From Hominiventricola aquisgranensis (GTDB lineage: Bacteria > Bacillota > Clostridia > Lachnospirales > Lachnospiraceae), in contig NZ_JBBMFC010000014.1 in assembly GCF_040096225.1 (NCBI RefSeq), forward strand, positions 1 through 64,000: 64,000 bases of DNA, given 5' to 3'. Each line of letters starts with the position of its first letter. Position 1 is the first letter of the stretch. Below, in pieces: positions 58,885 to 64,000 of the stretch. A model generated the notes under the pieces. That model did not search any database, was not told the DNA's origin, and was given only the letters and a program-made list of their open reading frames with translations. The position numbers were made by a program, and so were the translations under genes.

Positions 58885-60369
58885 TCAAATGTTCACCGCA
58901 TATCCCATGATTTTCTCCTGAGACAGATCTTCCCGTTCAAGAACTGCAGATATTTCACCACTTCTCATGACAATGACCCGATCACTCATATTAATGATCT
59001 CTGGCAGTTCTGAAGAAATCATGATAATTGCCATTCCCTGCTCTGCCAGTTGATTCATCAATTCATAGATTTCTGCCTTTGCACCAACATCAATACCTCT
59101 TGTAGGCTCATCCATGATCAGGATTCCCGGATTTGTTGCCAGCCATCTGGCAATCACAACCTTCTGCTGATTACCTCCTGATAAATTCTGTATCAATGTT
59201 TCTCTGGAAGCCATTTTAATAGAAAGCTTCTCTGTATAATCATCTACAATATCTTCTTCTTTTTTCCTATTTACAAATACACCCTGAATAAATTCTTTCA
59301 ATATACGGATTGTCATGTTGAACCGATTGGACTGAAATGCAAACAGACTCTCTTCTCGACGGCTCTCCGGTATAAATCCTATTTTCTGCGCATAAGCCTG
59401 GGAAGGTTTTTTTATGTGGATTTCATTTCCATATAACTCAACAGTTCCAGCAGTCATCTCATCAAAGCCAAGAATTGCCTTGATTACTTCTGTCCGCCCT
59501 GCTCCGACTAATCCAGAAAATCCAAGAATTTCGCCTTCTCTTAAATCAAAAGAAACATCCTTCACATAATTGGATGATAGATGCTTTACTGACATTACGA
59601 CCTTTCCAGGTTTTCTATAAGTACGGGTGTAATAATTGGTCATCTCACGTCCAACCATAAGATTTACAATTTCTTCATTGGTCACATCACTTACATTTGC
59701 CACTGCTACAGACTGTCCATCACGAAATACCGTTACACGGTCACATATCTGCTCCAACTCAGAAAGTCTGTGTGATATATAGATAATTCCAATTCCTCTT
59801 TTCTTCAAAGACCGGATATTCTCAAATAATGCATCAATCTCTCGATCAGAAAGTGAAGATGTAGGCTCATCCATAACGATAATTCTGGCATTAAAAGAGA
59901 CGGATTTGACAATCTCCACCATTTGCTGCTGTGCGACCGTCAACTCAGCTACCTTATCTTCTGCACGGATTCCTGTCAGCCCTAGATCATCAATAAACTT
60001 CTGTGCCATCTCGTACATTTTTCCATAATCGACCATTCCGCCCTTCACTGGCTCCCGATTCAGGAAAATATTTTCCGCCACAGACAGATACGGCACAAGC
60101 ACCAATTCCTGATGAATGATATTGATTCCCGCCGCCTTTGCATCTTGGATTCCATGAATGCCTGCATCTTTACCATCAATCAGGATTTCTCCCTCATCCC
60201 TTGTATAGATACCGCCAAGGATATTGATAATTGTTGATTTTCCTGCACCATTTTCTCCAACCAGTGCCATCACTTCGCCTGCTTTCAGCGTAAGATCAAC
60301 ACCCTTCAGTGCATAAACACCGGGGAAGCGTTTATGTATATTTTTCATTTCCAGCAAGTATTCTTCCAC
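58885..60369 (-). CDS. rbsA: Ribose ABC transporter ATPase
   Basis: 494 residues with two ABC domains. First: GENGAGKSTIINILGG, VAQQQMVEIVKS, IVMDEPTSSLSD. Second: GLVGAGRTEVI (degenerate, as is normal), LSGGNQQKVVIARWLA, LIMDEPTRGIDVGA. Start is GTG 60369 with GGAGG 8 bases before it. A hairpin terminator-like structure in the gap upstream should reduce its expression relative to rbsB. Confidence 0.94.
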   Translation of the reverse strand: MEEYLLEMKNIHKRFPGVYALKGVDLTLKAGEVMALVGENGAGKSTIINILGGIYTRDEGEILIDGKDAGIHGIQDAKAAGINIIHQELVLVPYLSVAENIFLNREPVKGGMVDYGKMYEMAQKFIDDLGLTGIRAEDKVAELTVAQQQMVEIVKSVSFNARIIVMDEPTSSLSDREIDALFENIRSLKKRGIGIIYISHRLSELEQICDRVTVFRDGQSVAVANVSDVTNEEIVNLMVGREMTNYYTRTYRKPGKVVMSVKHLSSNYVKDVSFDLREGEILGFSGLVGAGRTEVIKAILGFDEMTAGTVELYGNEIHIKKPSQAYAQKIGFIPESRREESLFAFQSNRFNMTIRILKEFIQGVFVNRKKEEDIVDDYTEKLSIKMASRETLIQNLSGGNQQKVVIARWLATNPGILIMDEPTRGIDVGAKAEIYELMNQLAEQGMAIIMISSELPEIINMSDRVIVMRSGEISAVLEREDLSQEKIMGYAVNI

Positions 60370-60387
60370 GGCTGTCCCTCCTTTATG

Positions 60388-60434
60388 AAAAAACGCATGC
60401 CTCCCGTATGGTCAGGCCCATCAGAAAGCATGCG
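60388..60434 (-). terminator. Attenuating terminator between rbsB and rbsA
   Basis: On the minus strand CGCATGC pairs with GCATGCG and TTTTTT follows. Placed between the binding protein and the ATPase genes, it probably causes partial termination and high rbsB expression. Confidence 0.8.
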
Positions 60435-60476
60435 CTCTTTTACTCAGACTACTTTACTCATAACCGTTCTGTGAAA

Positions 60477-61487
60477 TTAGTCCCAGCTCTCAAGATCATA
60501 ATCTTTGATGTTATCAGAGTTGATCATCCACATCTCAACCTGAGCTTCTTTATCTACAGTCTCACCCTTTGCAAGTTTAATTCCTGCATCCAGGGAAATC
60601 TTTGCAAGGTCAACCGGGGAATATACCATGGTACCGGTCATCTGTCCATCAGCAATAGACTGTTTTCCTGCCGGAGATCCATCAAATCCAATTACAATAC
60701 AATCAGCTTTGTTCATCTGTGCACAGGTACCATAGCAGGTAAGTGCAGTATTATCATTCAGGCAAAGGAAAGCACTGATTTCCGGATTACCGATCAGCAT
60801 ATCTTCTGTGTAAGAAGCGATCGCGGAAAGGTCTGTACAGTCTTTCTCAACGATTGTTACATCGTCTCTTCCTTTATCTTTCAGAGCATCTCTCATACCA
60901 GTAAAACGATCTGCGATAACAGACAGCTGTGAATAATTCAAAGCACCAAGAGTTGCGTCTTTCTCAAGCTTCTCTGCCAGATATTCACCTGCAGTATAAC
61001 CAGCAGTATAGCAATCTGCAGTTACGAAGCAGTCAACCATATCCTGATCTGCTTCATCAACCTTAGAGTCCGCATTGACGATCTTAACACCTGCATCTTT
61101 TGCAACCTTCAAAGCATTTCCAAGTGCTGTATAGTCTGCTGGAAGTACAACGAGTACATCAATCCCCTGTGCCACAAGGTCTTCAATCTGAGATACCTGA
61201 TTTGCCGGTGTGGAGTTCGCATCTGTTACAGCAACCTTCGCTCCTGCCGCTTCTGCTTCTTCCTTAAAGGTGTCAGCAAACTGAACTGCCCATGTCTCTG
61301 TCTGGTTATGCATTGCAAGTCCAATAAATACTTCGCCGTCATCTGCCGCAGCTTCATCTGCCGCATCGGTTACGTCTTCTGTTGTGGTCTCTGCCGGTGC
61401 ATCTGCAGATGTGTCTGCTGTCTGACCACATCCAACCAAACCAAAACACATGGTTCCAACAAGTAACGCTGCTACTAATTTTTTCAT
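60477..61487 (-). CDS. rbsB: Ribose ABC transporter substrate-binding lipoprotein
   Basis: 336 residues. Signal peptide with lipobox LVGC (Cys20), an acidic Thr/Ala/Asp linker to about residue 50, then a type 1 periplasmic-binding domain (VFIGLAMHNQTETWAVQFADTF, DANSTPANQVSQIEDLV). GGGAGG before ATG. The sugar is assumed to be ribose because of rbsD in the same operon, but related pentoses or allose are possible. Confidence 0.9.
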   Translation of the reverse strand: MKKLVAALLVGTMCFGLVGCGQTADTSADAPAETTTEDVTDAADEAAADDGEVFIGLAMHNQTETWAVQFADTFKEEAEAAGAKVAVTDANSTPANQVSQIEDLVAQGIDVLVVLPADYTALGNALKVAKDAGVKIVNADSKVDEADQDMVDCFVTADCYTAGYTAGEYLAEKLEKDATLGALNYSQLSVIADRFTGMRDALKDKGRDDVTIVEKDCTDLSAIASYTEDMLIGNPEISAFLCLNDNTALTCYGTCAQMNKADCIVIGFDGSPAGKQSIADGQMTGTMVYSPVDLAKISLDAGIKLAKGETVDKEAQVEMWMINSDNIKDYDLESWD

Positions 61488-61576
61488 AGTACCCTATCCT
61501 CCCAATTTTTTTGTTTGATACTATATTTTAGTATATGACAGTTCCATCCGTATCATATACCAGTTACCTAAAGCTT

Positions 61577-62536
61577 TTACTTCTTCAGAAACGCACAGAT
61601 CTGATCTAGCGCTTCAAATGTTTCTGAATAGGTTCTTAAAATAAATGCATGAGGCATGCCTTCATAGACTTTACACTCCACCGGTACTCCTGCATCCTTT
61701 AACCGTTTTGCATACATCAGTCCGTCATCCACAAGTCCATCGCATTCTGCCTGAATAAACAGTGCTTTCGGAAGCCCCTCCAGATCATCTGCAAGAAGCG
61801 GTGATGCATATGGTTTACCTGCGTCTGCTTTGATATCTTCAAAATAGGAAGTCAGAACTGGCGTCGGATGTTCTTCTGTTCCGCATACAGAGCCATATAC
61901 TTCCAGTGATTTCTTCTGAACTGCCTCTGCTGCATCCGTTACCGGATAGATCAGAATCTGTCCGTATACCTCGAATTCCTTCCGGTCTCTCGCCATCAGT
62001 GCCATTGCCGCTGCAAAGTTGCCGCCGCTGCTGTCTCCACATACAAACAACCGATTCTCTACTATTCCAAGCTGTTCCTTATGTTCAATTGCCCATTTGC
62101 ATGCCAGATAACAATCTTCCAGTCCCCGCGGAAACTTATATTCCGGTGCAAGTCTGTATTCCACATTGATTGCTACCACTCCTGCTTCTGCTGCCAGATA
62201 GGATGGTACATAATCATGGGTTTCCACACTGCATGTCATAAATCCTCCGCCATGAAAAAACATCACTACCGGTAATGGTCCTGTTGCATTCTTTGGCCGG
62301 TATATTTTTACCGGTATCTCATATCCGTCTTCCGCAGTAAAGGATTCATAATGCTTTTCCAGTTTGTCATCTTTGGAATACGGCTGTGTGATTCCATGAT
62401 AAAATGCAGCCTCTTCTGTCACGATCTCTTTTCTTCTTGCCGGATCAAAACCTGTAAAGAAATCCGGTTCCAGATTCACCTTTGGATTTAATGACCCGTA
62501 TTTAATTTTCAACAGCGTTTCAAACTTTTTTTCCAT
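61577..62536 (-). CDS. Alpha/beta hydrolase, hormone-sensitive-lipase-like esterase
   Basis: 319 residues. Oxyanion motif HGGGFMTC, nucleophile GDSSGGN, acidic residue region QAECDGLVDDG and His in MPHAFIL make a full catalytic set. Cytoplasmic, no signal peptide. AGGAGGG before ATG. Lies between the lacI-type gene and rbsB on the same strand, so it probably belongs to the ribose operon; it may remove acyl groups from acetylated or feruloylated pentosides after import. That role is inference. Confidence 0.9.
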   Translation of the reverse strand: MEKKFETLLKIKYGSLNPKVNLEPDFFTGFDPARRKEIVTEEAAFYHGITQPYSKDDKLEKHYESFTAEDGYEIPVKIYRPKNATGPLPVVMFFHGGGFMTCSVETHDYVPSYLAAEAGVVAINVEYRLAPEYKFPRGLEDCYLACKWAIEHKEQLGIVENRLFVCGDSSGGNFAAAMALMARDRKEFEVYGQILIYPVTDAAEAVQKKSLEVYGSVCGTEEHPTPVLTSYFEDIKADAGKPYASPLLADDLEGLPKALFIQAECDGLVDDGLMYAKRLKDAGVPVECKVYEGMPHAFILRTYSETFEALDQICAFLKK

Positions 62537-62554
62537 ATTCCTTCCCTCCTGCCT

Positions 62555-63544
62555 TTAACCGGAACTGCGTACTCTCATTTCATATGGCAATTCCTTTGAA
62601 TATAACGGTTCCCCATTCGTAATATGCCGGATCAGCATCTTTGCTGCTTCTTTACCCATTTCATATGCTGGCTGTGCAATTGTTGTCAATGGCGGTGATA
62701 AATATTTTGCAAACATCACATCATCCAATCCAACAATTTTTATATCCTCTGGTATTTTCCATCCACCTTCTGATAATGCCTGTATGGCTCCTGTTGCGAT
62801 CAGATCATTTCCGCATACCAGACCATCTATCCTGCAGATTCTGCAGATTTTCTGGATTCCCTGATATCCGGTCTCCTCATTATAATCATTTTTAAAAATC
62901 ATGGCTGAATCGACGGTTCTCTTATATTGCTTTAATGCTTTTTCGTAACCTTCATATCGATAGTCCCGCTCTTTACCAAGATTGGCAGATATAAATGCAA
63001 TTTTCTCACAACCCTGTTTAATCAATCTGCAAGTGGCATCATAAATCGCTCCCATACAGTTCACATAGATCTTGCCAATATTTTTTGAATTGGTATCAAT
63101 TCCTCGGTCCACTACTACAACCGGTATATTTCCAATCAGTTCCTTGGAAAAGACACTTTCTCTCGTTGTCTGTGTAAAAATAAGACCGTCTACCATCTTC
63201 GACCGAAGGAATGAGATACAGCTTTCTTCTCTGACTACGTCATTATCTGTATTACAGAAGACAACTGCAAATCCGTATTTCTTTGCTTCATCCTCGATTC
63301 CTCTTGCAATCTCCGGGAAAAACGGGTTACTGATGTCAGGAAGTACAAAACCGATGGTATTGGTCTTTTTTTCTTTCAGTCCTTTTGCAATCGCATTGGG
63401 ACGATATCCGCTGCTCTCTACTAGTTCCCGGATTCGTTTTCTTGTCGCTTCGCTGATATGTTCATCTCTTCCGTTTACAACCTTTGAGACTGTTGCAATT
63501 GATACGCCTGCTTCCTGTGCCAGTTGCTTCAAGGTCTTTTCCAT
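62555..63544 (-). CDS. rbsR: LacI family regulator of the ribose operon
   Basis: 329 residues. Helix-turn-helix LKQLAQEAGVSIATVSKVVNG, hinge SGYRPNAIAKGLK, and a ligand domain with GFVLPDISNPFFPEIARGIE. The 63567-63584 palindrome is its likely operator. AAAGGGA precedes ATG. Gene symbol given by context as the ribose repressor. Confidence 0.88.
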   Translation of the reverse strand: MEKTLKQLAQEAGVSIATVSKVVNGRDEHISEATRKRIRELVESSGYRPNAIAKGLKEKKTNTIGFVLPDISNPFFPEIARGIEDEAKKYGFAVVFCNTDNDVVREESCISFLRSKMVDGLIFTQTTRESVFSKELIGNIPVVVVDRGIDTNSKNIGKIYVNCMGAIYDATCRLIKQGCEKIAFISANLGKERDYRYEGYEKALKQYKRTVDSAMIFKNDYNEETGYQGIQKICRICRIDGLVCGNDLIATGAIQALSEGGWKIPEDIKIVGLDDVMFAKYLSPPLTTIAQPAYEMGKEAAKMLIRHITNGEPLYSKELPYEMRVRSSG

Positions 63545-63566
63545 TCGTTTGTCCCTTTCCAGTGCA

Positions 63567-63584
63567 AAGGTAAACGTTTACCTT
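63567..63584. promoter_or_regulatory. LacI-type operator of the ribose operon
   Basis: Perfect 18-base palindrome AAGGTAAACGTTTACCTT, 22 bases before the regulator ATG. A similar half-site (TAATCGTTTA) lies at about 63633, and another hairpin AGCAGTTT/AAACTGCT at 63594-63616. Confidence 0.8.
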
Positions 63585-63649
63585 ACCTTACTTAGCAGTT
63601 TCATGAAGAAACTGCTATTTACGTAATCGTTTAACTTGATTTGATAATA

Positions 63650-63777
63650 TCACATTTACCATTCCGTTACTATTCACAATTTATCCAAATTTATTTTCAG
63701 TATTTTGTGTGTTTTAACGGTAAAAGGCATTCTTTTTTCCTGATAAGAAATAGAAGCCATTGCTATAAGATCATAAA
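63650..63777. other. AT-rich gap upstream of the ribose operon
   Basis: No gene seen; should hold the promoter of the regulator, but I cannot place one with confidence. Confidence 0.4.
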
Positions 63778-63844
63778 AATTCCCACTAACTAAATATAGC
63801 CGTCATGTTCCTGGCAAGTAAAATGACGGCTATATATGGGAATT
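63778..63844 (-). terminator. Terminator downstream of the dehydrogenase gene
   Basis: AATTCCCA/TGGGAATT outer arms and ATATAGCCGTCAT/ATGACGGCTATAT inner arms, with T residues on the minus strand. It ends transcription from the gene at the right edge. Confidence 0.75.
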
Positions 63845-63856
63845 GTATGGCATATG

Positions 63857-63888
63857 TTTCCGAGGGCCTGAGGGTTTGCCCTCGGAAA
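63857..63888 (-). other. Second hairpin downstream of the dehydrogenase gene
   Basis: Perfect 10-base arms TTTCCGAGGG and CCCTCGGAAA. No T tract; may stabilise the transcript or form a tandem end with the next terminator. Confidence 0.55.
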
Positions 63889-63924
63889 TCAAGGTACTAT
63901 CTTTACTTTTTATTTTTCTGTTAC

Positions 63925-64000
63925 TTAAAACTTCAGCATCACTTTGACTACCGGCTCGGTACGCTTATCAGCCATCTCCATAGCAGCAGTAAACTCTTCG
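63925..64000 (-). CDS. Zinc-type alcohol dehydrogenase family protein, last 24 codons
   Basis: The fragment ends AMEMADKRTEPVVKVMLKF before TAA, a tail typical of medium-chain zinc-binding dehydrogenases. The rest lies beyond the window. Confidence 0.6.
   Translation of the reverse strand, partial: EEFTAAMEMADKRTEPVVKVMLKF

Overview
The window looks like a chromosomal segment of a spore-forming, low-to-mid GC gut Firmicute, most likely a Lachnospiraceae member (Blautia, Dorea or Ruminococcus type). The evidence is a large Gram-positive SRP RNA, bofA and spmB sporulation genes, the Firmicute order tadA - SRP RNA - dnaX - ybaB - recR, many AGGAGG ribosome sites, and an abundance of sugar ABC and PTS systems. 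The genus is an inference. Most genes lie on the minus strand.

Layout from left to right. (1) 0.1-10.3 kb: a galactofuranose/galactose-type ABC importer (binding protein, ATPase, two permeases, plus a second binding-protein paralogue) with a YesMN-type sensor kinase and AraC-type response regulator and an aldose 1-epimerase. (2) 10.3-17.1 kb: housekeeping genes recR, ybaB, dnaX, pfkA, SRP RNA, tadA, rsmA and tatD. (3) 17.1-23.7 kb and 38.0-39.9 kb: one Tad/Flp pilus-type secretion operon (CpaE-like, CpaF, TadB, TadC, Flp pilin, DUF5702, two TadE-like proteins, prepilin peptidase, FHA protein).

(4) 23.65-38.02 kb: a mobile element of about 14.4 kb that splits the cpaF ATPase gene of that operon just before its conserved NTGHDGS motif. 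It carries three tandem tyrosine recombinases followed by a DUF6262/TnpC-like gene, TnpV- and TnpW-like genes, an XRE-type regulator facing a repeat-rich operator, a ClbS/DfsB-like protein, a peptidase E-like protein, a single-chain type IIL (MmeI-like) restriction-modification enzyme, and relics of a serine recombinase and a DUF6551 gene. The gene halves on either side can be joined in frame. This element is the most notable feature of the window.

(5) 40.1-47.6 kb: bofA, then a mannose-family PTS (IIA, IIB, IIC, IID) with a SIS-domain sugar-phosphate deglycase/isomerase, a HAD phosphatase, an EamA exporter, a GNAT gene broken by an amber codon, a UTRA-only protein and a GntR regulator, with a palindromic operator over the start of the operon. 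The layout resembles Amadori-compound (fructoselysine/glucoselysine) pathways, but the substrate is inferred. (6) 47.7-52.3 kb: yaaL-like DUF2508, metG, a DUF885 peptidase-like gene and a MarR gene that overlaps its tail. (7) 52.4-57.3 kb: a PTS EIIC relic, an IS607-type insertion sequence (serine TnpA and RNA-guided TnpB), a LacI regulator, spmB, a HAD hydrolase and a glyoxalase relic. (8) 57.4-63.6 kb: a ribose-type operon lacI - esterase - rbsB - rbsA - rbsC - rbsD. (9) The right edge holds the last codons of a zinc-type dehydrogenase.

All family names come from reading motifs by eye. No database search was run.
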